DNA of 64,000 nt, taken from positions 252,610-316,609 of the forward strand of contig CAKSOL010000001.1 of assembly GCA_934477125.1 (NCBI GenBank), in the 5' to 3' direction. The notes under the pieces were generated by a model, which saw only the letters and a program-made list of their open reading frames with translations, ran no database searches and was not told where the DNA came from. Positions 23,628 through 33,483 of the stretch are shown piece after piece. Origin of the DNA: an uncultured Eubacteriales bacterium (lineage in GTDB: Bacteria > Bacillota > Clostridia > Oscillospirales > Acutalibacteraceae). Each line of letters begins with the position of its first letter. Within the stretch, counting starts at the first letter, position 1. Both the position numbers and the translations under genes were made by a program.

Positions 23628-26411
23628 ATGAGGCTTGTCAAGAAAATTACGGCGATTACGGTGAGCGCTTTAAGCGTATTGTCCGGATTTGCAATTTCCG
23701 CAGAGACGGCTCTGCCGTCGGCGGAAACCGGCTCCGATGCGGTTGAAGTGCCGTACAGCGCCTTTTATGCCGCTGACGGCGCGGAGCTTTCCGAGACTGA
23801 GTTTGACGGCATAACCGCTGCGGCATACACGAATGAAACCGGATATATAGAAGCTGAATTTGAAATAAAAAACGCAGGAACTTATGCCGTTTCGGTTAAA
23901 TACCGTCCGCTTGAGGGCAAAGGCAGAGATATTGAGTTCGGGCTTAGTATAGACGGCAAGCCGTTCGGAGACGAGTCGGAAAATTATTCTCTGCCGCGGA
24001 CATGGAAGGATGACCTTACCGAGCGGGAGCAGGACGCTCAGGGAAACGAGCTTAGAAGCTCTCAGTCGGAGGTGTATAAATGGAAAACCGCAGTGCTGCG
24101 CAGCTTTGAGGCAATTTCCGATGCCGACAGTACGGTTGAGCTTTCCGCCGGAAAGCATACGTTAAGACTTGAGTCCTACAGAGAGCCGTTTGCCGTTGCG
24201 GCGTTTTATATTCACACTCCGGCAGCCGTAAAGAAATATGAGCGTCCCGATAACATCGGAAATTTCAGCTTCAGTGAAAAATTTGAAGCTGAGAATACAT
24301 ATGAAAAAACGCAGTCAACCCTTTATCCTACCTACGATAGAACCAACGCGGCAGCAAGCCCCAATGACCCGGTGAAAATAAGTCTCAATACCATAGGCAA
24401 GGAAAACTGGAAAACTCCCGGTCAGTCAATCAGCTGGGAAATAACCGTTCCTAAGGCGGGGTATTATTGCCTCGGCTTTAAGGCAAGACAGAATTTTGTA
24501 CGCGGAATAAGCACTAACAGGCGGTTATATGTCAACGGAAAAGTGCCGTTCAGCGAGGCGCTCAATATTTCTTTTCCGTACAGTCTTAAATGGTATACCG
24601 AGGAATTTGCCGATAAAAACGGCGAGCCGTATTTGATTTATCTCGAAAAGGGAAGCAATATCCTGACCTTGGAGGTCGTTATCGGAGAAATAGCCGGCTC
24701 TATAAAATCCATACAGAGCGCCGTTGCCGAGCTTAACGGACTTTACCGGGAAATAATTATGATTACGGGCGTTTCTCCCGATATCTACCGTGATTATTAT
24801 TTGGAGGAGGAAATACCGGATTTTACCGAGCGGTTTACGACTATTGCCGATTCGCTTGACAGCGAGGCGAAAAATATCCGCAGACTTATGGAAAACACCG
24901 GCGGCGAAACCTCAACGATAGACGAAATTGTGTACCAGATGCGCGATATCGCGAAAAAGCCCGAAACGATGACCGAAAGGCTTGACCGCTTTAAGAGCAA
25001 CATAAGCACTCTCAGCTCTTGGGCGCTGAATATGGTTGAGCAGCCGCTTGAGCTTGACTATATAACCGTTTTTACCGAAAACAGCAGCGAATATAAGTCC
25101 GGCGCCGGCTTTATAGAGCAGCTTGTTTTCAGTCTCAGAGCGTTTTTAGGCTCATTTAATGCGGATTATAACGCAATAGGCTCTGTATATAAGGGCGACA
25201 AAAGCAAAAATTTACGCGTTTGGGCGGTTGGAACAGGACGGGACCAGGCGCAGATAATTAAATCAATAATAGATAACGATTTTTCGCCGAAAACCGAAAT
25301 AGGGGTCAATTTAAGCCTGGTAAGCGATGTTTCAACTCTTATTCAGGCAACGCTCGGAGGAAAGGGACCGGATATCGCCATGATGGTTCCGAACGACACT
25401 CCGGTTAATTTAGCCTTCAGAAACGCTCTGGCCGAGCTTTCGCAGTTTGACGGCTTCGACGAACTGAAAAAAGAATTTTACGATTCGGCTTTTATACCGT
25501 ATACCTATGAAAACGGGGTTTACGCGCTTCCGGAAACTCAGACCTATCCGATGATGTTTGTCCGTACCGACATATTTGAGGAGCTTGGCATAGAGGTTCC
25601 CGAAACCTGGGATGAGTTTTACGACGCCGTTCGTTTCATACAGCGCAAAAATATGACGGTTGGCGTTTCATATGATCAGACGTTTTTTGAATCTCTGATT
25701 TTCCAGAGAGGAGCAACGCTGTATACCGAGGGGCTTGACAGGGTAAACTTTGACGATTCGCGTGTTGCGGACGCGTTCTATCAATGGACGTCGCTGTATA
25801 CGAAATACGGTTTTCCGGTGTCGTTTGACCTTTATAACAGGTTCAGAACCGGAGAAATGCCGCTGGGCTTTTCAACCCTTGCATTTTATAACAAGCTTTA
25901 TGTTGCGGCTCCGGAGCTGAGGGGACTATGGCAGATGTATCCCGTTCCCGGAATAATGCAGGACGACGGCAGCGTGAACCGCACCGTAAGCTCAACCGGT
26001 ACGGGAATAATAATGATGAACGGCGTTAAAAACAAAAATGCCGCATTTTCGTTTATGAGCTGGTGGGTGTCCGCGCAGGTGCAGTCGAATTACGGAATTG
26101 AAGTGGAAAATGTTATGGGTCCGCTGGCTCGGTATGAAACCGCGAACAGAGAGGCGTTTTATTCGCTGCCCTGGTCGAGAGACGCCGAAAAAACCATAAT
26201 CAAGGCATGGTCGAGCGTGAGTGCGGTCGAGCAGGTGCCGGGAAATTATTTCGTTACGAGAAATATAACCTTTGCTTACCGCAAGGTCGTCTATGATTTC
26301 AATAACCGCGGAGTACTCAATAACCACGTTGAAACCCTGAGTAAATACGGCAGGGAGATTAACGCCGAGCTTACCCGTAAAGCGGACGAAATCGAAAAAT
26401 ATATTAAGTAG
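23628..26411 (+). CDS. giant sugar ABC solute-binding protein with N-terminal binding modules
   Basis: 927 aa, about twice the length of an ordinary sugar-binding lipoprotein. ATG 23628 follows AGGAG by 12 bases; a TTG 9 bases earlier is too near the site. After a Sec signal without lipobox cysteine come two beta-rich modules (about 40-205, 215-375; the second has FEAENTYEKTQSTL and WEITVPKAGYYCLGFKARQ) that look like carbohydrate-binding modules. A helical segment (about 380-500) follows, then a family 1 solute-binding domain (about 520-925: GPDIAMMVPND, YALPETQTYPMMFVRTDIFEELG, VPETWDEFYDAV). Two permease genes follow directly. How it stays on the cell without a lipid anchor is unclear. Confidence 0.85.
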   Translation: MRLVKKITAITVSALSVLSGFAISAETALPSAETGSDAVEVPYSAFYAADGAELSETEFDGITAAAYTNETGYIEAEFEIKNAGTYAVSVKYRPLEGKGRDIEFGLSIDGKPFGDESENYSLPRTWKDDLTEREQDAQGNELRSSQSEVYKWKTAVLRSFEAISDADSTVELSAGKHTLRLESYREPFAVAAFYIHTPAAVKKYERPDNIGNFSFSEKFEAENTYEKTQSTLYPTYDRTNAAASPNDPVKISLNTIGKENWKTPGQSISWEITVPKAGYYCLGFKARQNFVRGISTNRRLYVNGKVPFSEALNISFPYSLKWYTEEFADKNGEPYLIYLEKGSNILTLEVVIGEIAGSIKSIQSAVAELNGLYREIIMITGVSPDIYRDYYLEEEIPDFTERFTTIADSLDSEAKNIRRLMENTGGETSTIDEIVYQMRDIAKKPETMTERLDRFKSNISTLSSWALNMVEQPLELDYITVFTENSSEYKSGAGFIEQLVFSLRAFLGSFNADYNAIGSVYKGDKSKNLRVWAVGTGRDQAQIIKSIIDNDFSPKTEIGVNLSLVSDVSTLIQATLGGKGPDIAMMVPNDTPVNLAFRNALAELSQFDGFDELKKEFYDSAFIPYTYENGVYALPETQTYPMMFVRTDIFEELGIEVPETWDEFYDAVRFIQRKNMTVGVSYDQTFFESLIFQRGATLYTEGLDRVNFDDSRVADAFYQWTSLYTKYGFPVSFDLYNRFRTGEMPLGFSTLAFYNKLYVAAPELRGLWQMYPVPGIMQDDGSVNRTVSSTGTGIIMMNGVKNKNAAFSFMSWWVSAQVQSNYGIEVENVMGPLARYETANREAFYSLPWSRDAEKTIIKAWSSVSAVEQVPGNYFVTRNITFAYRKVVYDFNNRGVLNNHVETLSKYGREINAELTRKADEIEKYIK

Positions 26412-26424
26412 GGCGGGGAGAATT

Positions 26425-27312
26425 ATGAAGATGAATAAAAGTCAGCGCCGGGCGGCAATTATACTGCTTGCGCCGTTTACGGTTCTGTTCCTGCTGTTTA
26501 CCGTTCTCCCGATTATAAGCTCGGTCGCTCTCAGCTTTACTTATTTTAATATGGTGGACACGCCGAGATTTATAGGAATAGATAATTATGTCCGTATGCT
26601 TGCGGATGACTCGGTGTTTTTCATCGCCGTTAAAAACACCCTGATATTCGCTTTGATAACGGGTCCGATAGGCTATGCGATGAGCTTTATATTTGCCTGG
26701 ATGATAAACGACTTCGGCAGGGGAATGCGCTCATTCCTGACAATGCTCTTTTATGCTCCGACGCTTGCAGGCAACGTTTTCTTCATATGGCTGTTTATCT
26801 TTTCCGGAGACTCATACGGGCTTGTAAACAGCTTCCTGATGAAATACGGAATAATTTTAGAGCCGATTCAATGGCTGACCGACTCAAAATACAGTATGGG
26901 CGTTGTAATTCTGGTAATGCTTTGGCTGAGCCTCGGCGCCGGCTTTCTTTCCTTTATTGCCGGATTTCAGAACCTTAACCGGGAATGCTTTGAGGCTGGC
27001 GCTATCGATGGTATACGCAACCGCTGGCAGGAGCTTTGGTATATAACCGTTCCTCAGATGGCGCCGCAAATGATGTTTGCCGCCGTTATGACTATTTCCA
27101 CATCCTTTGCCGTCGGATATCAATGTATGGAGCTTACCGGCTTTCCGAGCACGGACTATTCAACCCATACGATACTGCTTCATATACTCGATGTCGGAAC
27201 AATAAGGTTCGATATGGGCTATGCGAGCGCGCTGGCTGTGGTGCTTTTCGGAACCATGGTGCTTATGTGGAGAATCATAAGCGGCGTTCTTTCGCGTATT
27301 TCAGGCGATTAA
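26425..27312 (+). CDS. sugar ABC transporter permease (MalF/UgpA type)
   Basis: 295 aa with six predicted membrane helices. The EAA loop FEAGAIDGIRNRWQELWYIT is followed by VPQMAPQMMFA, the contact for the ATPase. It starts 13 bases after the binding-protein gene. Its partner permease is next. No ATPase gene is in the locus, so it probably uses a shared MsmX/UgpC-type ATPase encoded elsewhere, as is common in Firmicutes. Confidence 0.94.
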   Translation: MKMNKSQRRAAIILLAPFTVLFLLFTVLPIISSVALSFTYFNMVDTPRFIGIDNYVRMLADDSVFFIAVKNTLIFALITGPIGYAMSFIFAWMINDFGRGMRSFLTMLFYAPTLAGNVFFIWLFIFSGDSYGLVNSFLMKYGIILEPIQWLTDSKYSMGVVILVMLWLSLGAGFLSFIAGFQNLNRECFEAGAIDGIRNRWQELWYITVPQMAPQMMFAAVMTISTSFAVGYQCMELTGFPSTDYSTHTILLHILDVGTIRFDMGYASALAVVLFGTMVLMWRIISGVLSRISGD

Positions 27313-27333
27313 GACGAAAAAGGGGAAGAATAA

Positions 27334-28227
27334 ATGAAAAATGCAAAGCCCGAACGTTCCTGTGTTTCCCGCAGGCGCAAAGGAAAAAAGCTGAGACTTT
27401 CGAGGTCGCTCGGCGGAAATATCGTTTTGCTGCTGTTTCTGGCGGTAGTCGGCGTGTTTATGGCGCTGCCGCTTGTATATACTCTGATTACCGCGTTTAA
27501 GCCGATAGAGGAGCTGTTTATATTCCCTCCGAGGTTTTTTGTCCGCAATCCTACGGTTGATAACTTTATCCAGATGATTCAGCTGACGCAGGAAATGTGG
27601 GTTCCGTTCAGCAGATACCTGTTCAACAGCCTTTTTGTAGCCTTCGGAGGAACGGCGGCATATGTTTTAATTGCCTCTATGGCGGCATTCCCGCTTGCCA
27701 AATATAATTCCAAGCTGCTGAAGATATATGAGGCGGTCATTATATGGGCGATACTTTTCCGCACAGAGGTAACAAGTATTCCGCTTTATGTAATAATCGC
27801 AAAGTTCCGTATGATTGATACCTATTGGGCGATTATTCTTCCGGTTATGGCAGGCTCGTTCGGAGTATTCCTGATGCGCCAGTTTATCGACGGCTTTCCG
27901 AATACTACCTTAGAGGCGGCGCGTATCGACGGCGCCGGGGAGATTACCATAGTTTTCCGGATAGTAATGCCCGTAGTAAAGCCCGCCTGGCTCACACTCA
28001 TAGTGTTTACATTCCAAAGCTTCTGGAACACTACCGGAATACAGTACATATACGAGGAAAATCTTAAAACTCTGCCGGTGGTTCTGAAGCAGATAACAAC
28101 AGGAGGTATGGCGCGTGCGGGAGCGGCGTCCGCCGTGGCGTTGGTGCTGCTTATTCCGCCGATACTGATATTTGTACTGGCGCAGTCGTCGGTTGTTGAA
28201 ACAATGGCACATTCCGGCATTAAGTAG
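27334..28227 (+). CDS. sugar ABC transporter permease (MalG/UgpE type)
   Basis: 297 aa. A basic N-terminus leads to six helices. The EAA loop reads LEAARIDGAGEITIVFRIVMP. The arrangement LVYTLITAFKPIEELFIFPPRF near the N-terminus is typical of the MalG-side subunit. It forms the channel with the preceding permease. A short gap separates it from the NHL-repeat gene that follows. Confidence 0.94.
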   Translation: MKNAKPERSCVSRRRKGKKLRLSRSLGGNIVLLLFLAVVGVFMALPLVYTLITAFKPIEELFIFPPRFFVRNPTVDNFIQMIQLTQEMWVPFSRYLFNSLFVAFGGTAAYVLIASMAAFPLAKYNSKLLKIYEAVIIWAILFRTEVTSIPLYVIIAKFRMIDTYWAIILPVMAGSFGVFLMRQFIDGFPNTTLEAARIDGAGEITIVFRIVMPVVKPAWLTLIVFTFQSFWNTTGIQYIYEENLKTLPVVLKQITTGGMARAGAASAVALVLLIPPILIFVLAQSSVVETMAHSGIK

Positions 28228-28239
28228 GGAGCTTAGGTT

Positions 28240-30330
28240 ATGAAAAAATTATTGAGTATCATTGCTTTAATGTTGCTTTCGGCTTTGCTTTGCGGAACGC
28301 TTGCCGTGTCTGCCGCACCGTCATATAACAGCTATGGCTATAATTCGTGGGGCGAGTCTGTGCCTCAGCCGGACGGCTATTTCGCTGAAAGGGAGATAAA
28401 CGGCGGGGATATGGGCTGCGGCGAGCTGAATAATCCGCAGGATTTGTTTTACAGCTCCGACGGACAGATTTTTATAGCCGATACCGGCAATAACCGCATT
28501 TTGATATTAAACAGCGACTGGCGCTTGCAGGAAACGGTTTCGGTTCTCTCGAATAACGGCTCGGCTGACAGCTTTAACTCTCCTGAGGGAGTTTTTTACG
28601 ACGGAACGAGTATATTTGTCGCCGATACCGGAAATAAGCGTATTTTAAAAATTGACAGAACCGGCAATGTTCTTCTTGAGTTCGGGAAGCCGTCCTCATC
28701 TTCATTCGACCAAACTGTGGATTTTAAGCCGTCAAAGGTTGCAGCCGATAAAACCGGAACGGTTTATACGCTGGTTTCCGGATTATACAGGGGCGCCATA
28801 CTGTTTACTCCCGACGGTAAGTTCGACGGCTTTTTCGGGAGCAATTCGGTTTCGGTTACCGCCGAGGTTGTTCTCAACAGATTTCTTGCAAAATTTATGA
28901 CAAGAACGCAGCGGGCAAAGCAGGTTCGCAATATTCCGATTGAATTTACCAATTTTGATATAGACGGCGAGGGCTTTGTTTATACCTGCACAAGCAGCAA
29001 GACGGCGAACAGCGAAACCGGTCAGCTGAAAAAGCTTAACAGCAGTGCAAAGAACATATTCGTCAATGATAAAAAAATCGCCTGGGCAAGCGGAAAATTC
29101 GGAGATATGGAAAATAAATGGGTCAACGGTCAAATGATTGCGACTGAATTTGTCGATATTTCGGTTGACAGCGACGGCTTTGTTTCGGCTCTTGATTTTA
29201 CAAAGGGGCGTATTTTCCAGTATGACAGCCTGTGTGAGCTTACCTTTATTTTCGGCGGAAAATCCGACGGTCAGCTCGGAACGTTTATTTCGCCGACCGC
29301 AATCGAAAGCGCAGACGGAAGTATTTTTGTTCTTGACTCATCCAAAAAAAGCGTAACGGTTTTTAAGCCTACGGAATTGGGGAAAACAATTCGCAGCGCC
29401 ATTTTGCTGCATAAGGCAGGAAAATATTCCGAGGCGGCAGATTATTGGAACAGCATTATCGGCGGCAACTCAAATTTTGAAATTGCTTACCTCGGACTCG
29501 GTAAGGCTTATTATCAGATGAAGGATTATAAAAAAGCAATTCATTATTTTGAGCTTGCAAACGATAATGTCGGACGGTCGCAGGCGTTTGAAGAATATCG
29601 GAGCGTTTGGCTCAATAAAAATCTGCCGTTTGTTTTTGCCGCTGCCGCGCTGCTCGCGGCGGGAGTGATAGCTCTTCATTTTCTGCGGCGCAAAAAGGGA
29701 TTTGCGCCTAAGGAAAGCGGCATATTGAAAAATTTGCGTTCTCTGCTCGTTCATCCGTTAAAAACGGCGGAGGAAATGAAACAGAATAAGGAATATTCCT
29801 TTGCGGCGGCATTTATTTGTGTTTTCCTGTTTTTCACCGCCAATCTCGCGGTTTATCAGTTTACCGGCAGAAATTTCAATATAAATAAACCCGATACGGT
29901 CAACGTATTTTTGATATCTCTCAGCACGCTTCTTCCGTTTATTCTGTTTGTTACGGCTAACTGGAGCGTTACAACATTGCTTGAGGGAAAGGGAAGCTTC
30001 GGTCAGATATTCTGCTTTTCATCGTATTCGCTGCTGCCCTATGCCTTAGGACTTTGGCTTTCAATTCCGCTTTCATATATTCTGAGCTATGATGAGGCGG
30101 ATCTGCTGACAGGGGTAACGGTGCTTTCGGTAATCTGGAGCGTGCTGATTCTTGTTTCAGCGCTTATGGCAATTCACCAGTATACCCTTAAAAAGGCAAT
30201 AGCGGCAATCCTGCTTACGGTTTTCGGTATGCTTGTTATGGCTTTTCTGATACTTATGCTTTATAGCTTGGTGCAGCAGATTTATGTTTTTGCCTATACG
30301 GTCTTTTCGGAAATCAAATTCAGAATTTAA
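28240..30330 (+). CDS. NHL-repeat / TPR / Yip1-type membrane protein
   Basis: 696 aa. A Sec signal is followed by an extracellular beta-propeller (about 45-385) with NHL-type repeats: NNPQDLFYSSDGQIFIADTG, NSPEGVFYDGTSIFVADTGN and related blades. A TPR-like pair (about 390-450, AILLHKAGKYSEAADYWNSI and AYLGLGKAYYQMKDYKKAIH) precedes a membrane helix near 465. A polytopic Yip1-like domain (about 500-690, five helices, HPLKTAEEMKQNKEYSFAAA) ends the protein. The domains are individually known; the role is not. Its place between two importers suggests a surface-binding or transporter-assembly function. Confidence 0.85.
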   Translation: MKKLLSIIALMLLSALLCGTLAVSAAPSYNSYGYNSWGESVPQPDGYFAEREINGGDMGCGELNNPQDLFYSSDGQIFIADTGNNRILILNSDWRLQETVSVLSNNGSADSFNSPEGVFYDGTSIFVADTGNKRILKIDRTGNVLLEFGKPSSSSFDQTVDFKPSKVAADKTGTVYTLVSGLYRGAILFTPDGKFDGFFGSNSVSVTAEVVLNRFLAKFMTRTQRAKQVRNIPIEFTNFDIDGEGFVYTCTSSKTANSETGQLKKLNSSAKNIFVNDKKIAWASGKFGDMENKWVNGQMIATEFVDISVDSDGFVSALDFTKGRIFQYDSLCELTFIFGGKSDGQLGTFISPTAIESADGSIFVLDSSKKSVTVFKPTELGKTIRSAILLHKAGKYSEAADYWNSIIGGNSNFEIAYLGLGKAYYQMKDYKKAIHYFELANDNVGRSQAFEEYRSVWLNKNLPFVFAAAALLAAGVIALHFLRRKKGFAPKESGILKNLRSLLVHPLKTAEEMKQNKEYSFAAAFICVFLFFTANLAVYQFTGRNFNINKPDTVNVFLISLSTLLPFILFVTANWSVTTLLEGKGSFGQIFCFSSYSLLPYALGLWLSIPLSYILSYDEADLLTGVTVLSVIWSVLILVSALMAIHQYTLKKAIAAILLTVFGMLVMAFLILMLYSLVQQIYVFAYTVFSEIKFRI

Positions 30331-30343
30331 AGGAGGAAATATA

Positions 30344-32560
30344 ATGAACAGGCATTTATTATGCGTTGCTTTATCCGCAATAGTGTTCTTATCCTCCTTA
30401 GGCTTTGCGGCGCGCGCAGAAGGCTCGGACGGGTTACAGACTGTCGCTCCTTCAAACGGCGGTATGACTGCGGTTGCCGAGAACGGAGTATATATACTGT
30501 TTGCCGATATGCAGACAGCAGGCTTTGAGCTTTTTGTCCGGTCAACGGGGCAGAGAATATCAAGCAGCCTTACAAAAGAGGAAACCGGACTTGACAGCAT
30601 AGCCAAGGCGAAGTTTAAAAGGGCGCTTGAATCGCAGCTTGTAATAACCTACCGCGACGCCGTTCTCAAGCAGGAAATAACTCTTGCAAGCGGAACGCTC
30701 AGGGCGGGCAGCGAGATTAAGACTGCCAAAGCCGAAAACGGTTTTGACGCCGAATACAGCTTTACCGACGTCGGAATAACCCTTACTGCGGAATACCGTA
30801 TAGACGAAAACGGTCTTACGGCAACGGTTAGGGGAGACAGCGTTAAGGAAACGGATAAGGATAAATACTTTTTGGTGTCGGCTGACGTATTGCCGTATTT
30901 CGGAGCTGCCGGAGCTGATAAGAACGGATATATATTTGTTCCCGACGGCTGCGGCGCGCTGATATACTATAACAACGGCAAAACCTCATCGGGGTACAGC
31001 CAGACGGTTTACGGCGGCGACGATGCCCGGATGCTCGAAAGCAGCCCGATTGTCGAGGAAACGGTAAGATTGCCGGTTTACGGAATGAAAACCGATAATT
31101 CTGCATTTATTGCGGTTTTGGAAAACGGGGCGGCAAGCTCAAAAATAAACGCTTATGTTTCCGGAACATTCAATTCTTATAATTCCGTTTGCGGAAATTA
31201 TATTTTCAGGAATTCCGATTTATATTCATTCGGAAACAGCAGCTCGGCAACAACATATCGTATGTATCAGCAGGGGATTGACAGAAGCTCCCGCTATACA
31301 GTCAGGTATATACCTGTTTCCGAGGAGCCGTTTGATTATAACGCAATGGCGCATACTTATCGGAATTACCTTGAGACAAGGCTCGGAAAAAGGACGGATA
31401 ACTCCTCCGGCAAGCTTTTTGCCGAAATATACGGTGCCGCCGAAACTCAAAAGACCTTTTTGGGTCTGCCTTACAGGGCGACAACTCCGCTGACAAAGTA
31501 CAGCGAGGTTACCGATATTAACAGCGAGCTTAACGGCAGCGGGGTTGACGGGATAATTATACAGTATAAGAACTGGGACGCCGGCAACGTTAAAAGCATG
31601 GTGCCGGATAAGCTGAGAACCGTCGGAAAGCTGGGCGGCAGGAAAAAGCTTGACGCAATGCTTTCGGAGCTTAAAAAAGCAGGAACGGATATTTACCTTG
31701 ATTTGGATTTTACTCATTATACGTACAGCGGGCACGGTTACAGCACGCGCTTCAACAGCGCTACGCTGCTTTCAAAAACTACTGCGGTTCAGAAAAAATT
31801 CCTGCTCAGCACGCTTTATGAGGATGATGACGCTCCCTGGAGCTATCTTCTCAATATGAAATCCTTTAAAAAGGCGGTAAATAAGTATTACGCCTCGGCA
31901 AAGGAGCTTAATGCCGGATTTTCGCTTTCAAGCCTCGGAAATGATATATATACCGATTATTACGGGCAGTCCTCAAGCCGGAATATAACCGAAAATCATT
32001 TTGCCGATGCCGCAAAAGCGTTTTCACAGGAAAAATCGCTTATTACCTCCGGCGGAAACGCCTATATGCTCCCGTTTGTCGGCTTTATAAGCTCCGTTCC
32101 GGTTACATCCAGCGATTTTGATATCGAGGACGAAACCGTTCCGTTTTATCAGCTCAGTCTTTCGGGACTTATAGGTATGTCAACTCCCCCGATAAATCAG
32201 AACGGAAACCCGGAGAGAGCGTTTTTGAAGGCGGTTGAGACCGGAATTTGTCCGGGCTATCTGTGGATTAAAAGCTATTCCTATATTTTGAAAAATACCG
32301 CCTATAACAATCTTTACGGCGCGACCTTCGACGGCTGGCGTGACACAGCATCAAAGCATTACTCAATGTGGCGGGAGTTATGCCGGGCGACAGGCGGCAG
32401 CAGAATGGTATCCCATAAAAATTTAAGTCGGGATGTTACATACACTCTATATGAAAACGGTACGGCAGTACTCGTCAATTACGGCGACGTAGCATATACC
32501 GATGAAAACGGAAATTCGGTAAAGGCTGTGTCCTATTCAATATCGGGAGGGAACGGCTGA
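30344..32560 (+). CDS. DUF5696 exported protein, putative glycosidase
   Basis: 738 aa. ATG 30344 follows an AAGGAGG site and starts a Sec signal (MNRHLLCVALSAIVFLSS, cleavage near AARA-EG). A beta-sandwich-like N-terminal half (30-250) leads to a region that reads like a (beta/alpha)8 barrel (about 340-640: DGIIIQYKNWDAGNVKSM, DIYLDLDFTHYTYSG, GFSLSSLGNDIYTDYYG), with the DUF5696 segment YQLSLSGLIGMSTPPINQ near the end. DUF5696 proteins occur beside sugar ABC genes in Firmicutes. I infer a carbohydrate-active role. Candidate acids are present (Asp in DLDFTHY, Asp in GNDIYTDYYG), but no activity is established to my knowledge. Confidence 0.75.
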   Translation: MNRHLLCVALSAIVFLSSLGFAARAEGSDGLQTVAPSNGGMTAVAENGVYILFADMQTAGFELFVRSTGQRISSSLTKEETGLDSIAKAKFKRALESQLVITYRDAVLKQEITLASGTLRAGSEIKTAKAENGFDAEYSFTDVGITLTAEYRIDENGLTATVRGDSVKETDKDKYFLVSADVLPYFGAAGADKNGYIFVPDGCGALIYYNNGKTSSGYSQTVYGGDDARMLESSPIVEETVRLPVYGMKTDNSAFIAVLENGAASSKINAYVSGTFNSYNSVCGNYIFRNSDLYSFGNSSSATTYRMYQQGIDRSSRYTVRYIPVSEEPFDYNAMAHTYRNYLETRLGKRTDNSSGKLFAEIYGAAETQKTFLGLPYRATTPLTKYSEVTDINSELNGSGVDGIIIQYKNWDAGNVKSMVPDKLRTVGKLGGRKKLDAMLSELKKAGTDIYLDLDFTHYTYSGHGYSTRFNSATLLSKTTAVQKKFLLSTLYEDDDAPWSYLLNMKSFKKAVNKYYASAKELNAGFSLSSLGNDIYTDYYGQSSSRNITENHFADAAKAFSQEKSLITSGGNAYMLPFVGFISSVPVTSSDFDIEDETVPFYQLSLSGLIGMSTPPINQNGNPERAFLKAVETGICPGYLWIKSYSYILKNTAYNNLYGATFDGWRDTASKHYSMWRELCRATGGSRMVSHKNLSRDVTYTLYENGTAVLVNYGDVAYTDENGNSVKAVSYSISGGNG

Positions 32561-32561
32561 G

Positions 32562-33470
32562 ATGAAAGCATTTCTTTTTAACAACGGCAGAAAGCTGAGC
32601 TATGAGGGGCGCCGCAGGCTTCGCGGATATCTTTTTATAAGCCCGTGGCTGCTGGGTCTGCTGCTTATGTTTTTGGTTCCTCTGATACAGTCGTTTCTTT
32701 ATTCCGTTTCCGATTTGGAGTTTCTGTCCGGCTCGATAAAGCTGCATTTCGTCGGCTTTTCAAAGTATGTAAAGGCATTTACCGAGGACGGGAAAGCGCT
32801 CAAGCTGCTTTTTTCATCGCTCGGCGGCATATTGCTTGATACGGTTTATATAACCGTTTTCAGCCTCTTTATTGCTGTGGTGCTGTCTCAGGAGTTCAGG
32901 GGAAGGATGCTTGCCCGCGCGGTGTTTTTTATGCCGGTAATCGTAACAAGCGGCGTTATTATTTCGATAATAAGGGGAGATTCGGTATCCTCGCAGATGT
33001 TTTCCGGCGACCGCTCCTCATCAATGCTGAAATCGGTTGAGCTTTCCGATATTCTGCTTCAGGCAGGGTATTCGAGCGATATGGTGGGAATGCTGACCGG
33101 AATGATAGATAATCTGTTCGACCTCGTTTGGAAATCAGGTGTTCAGATATTATTGGTTCTTGCCGGACTTCAGGGAATATCACCTGCCCTTTATGAAAGC
33201 TCGTCTATGGACGGCGCTACCGGCTGGGAGGTATTCTGGTTCATAACTCTCCCGATGATAACTCCGATTTTACTGCTTACAACCGTTTATACCGTTATAG
33301 ACGGACTTTCCGATTATTCAAACGAATATCAAAAGCTGGCTGTTTCTTATGCTCAGCAGTTTGATTACAGCTACAGCTCGGTTTTGGTATGGCTGTATTT
33401 TGCTGCGGTAATGCTGCTGCTCGGAATAGTGTTTTTGATTGCGAAACGGCGTTTTGACGACGCGCTTTAA
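32562..33470 (+). CDS. sugar ABC transporter permease (MalF type), second importer
   Basis: 302 aa. The N-terminal GYLFISPWLLGLLLMFLVPLIQ is typical. The EAA loop reads YESSSMDGATGWEVFWFITL, then PMITPILLLT. It starts one base after the DUF5696 stop. Together with the next permease and the lipoprotein at 34438 it forms a second complete importer lacking an ATPase. Confidence 0.94.
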   Translation: MKAFLFNNGRKLSYEGRRRLRGYLFISPWLLGLLLMFLVPLIQSFLYSVSDLEFLSGSIKLHFVGFSKYVKAFTEDGKALKLLFSSLGGILLDTVYITVFSLFIAVVLSQEFRGRMLARAVFFMPVIVTSGVIISIIRGDSVSSQMFSGDRSSSMLKSVELSDILLQAGYSSDMVGMLTGMIDNLFDLVWKSGVQILLVLAGLQGISPALYESSSMDGATGWEVFWFITLPMITPILLLTTVYTVIDGLSDYSNEYQKLAVSYAQQFDYSYSSVLVWLYFAAVMLLLGIVFLIAKRRFDDAL

Positions 33471-33483
33471 GGAGGGAAATGCA

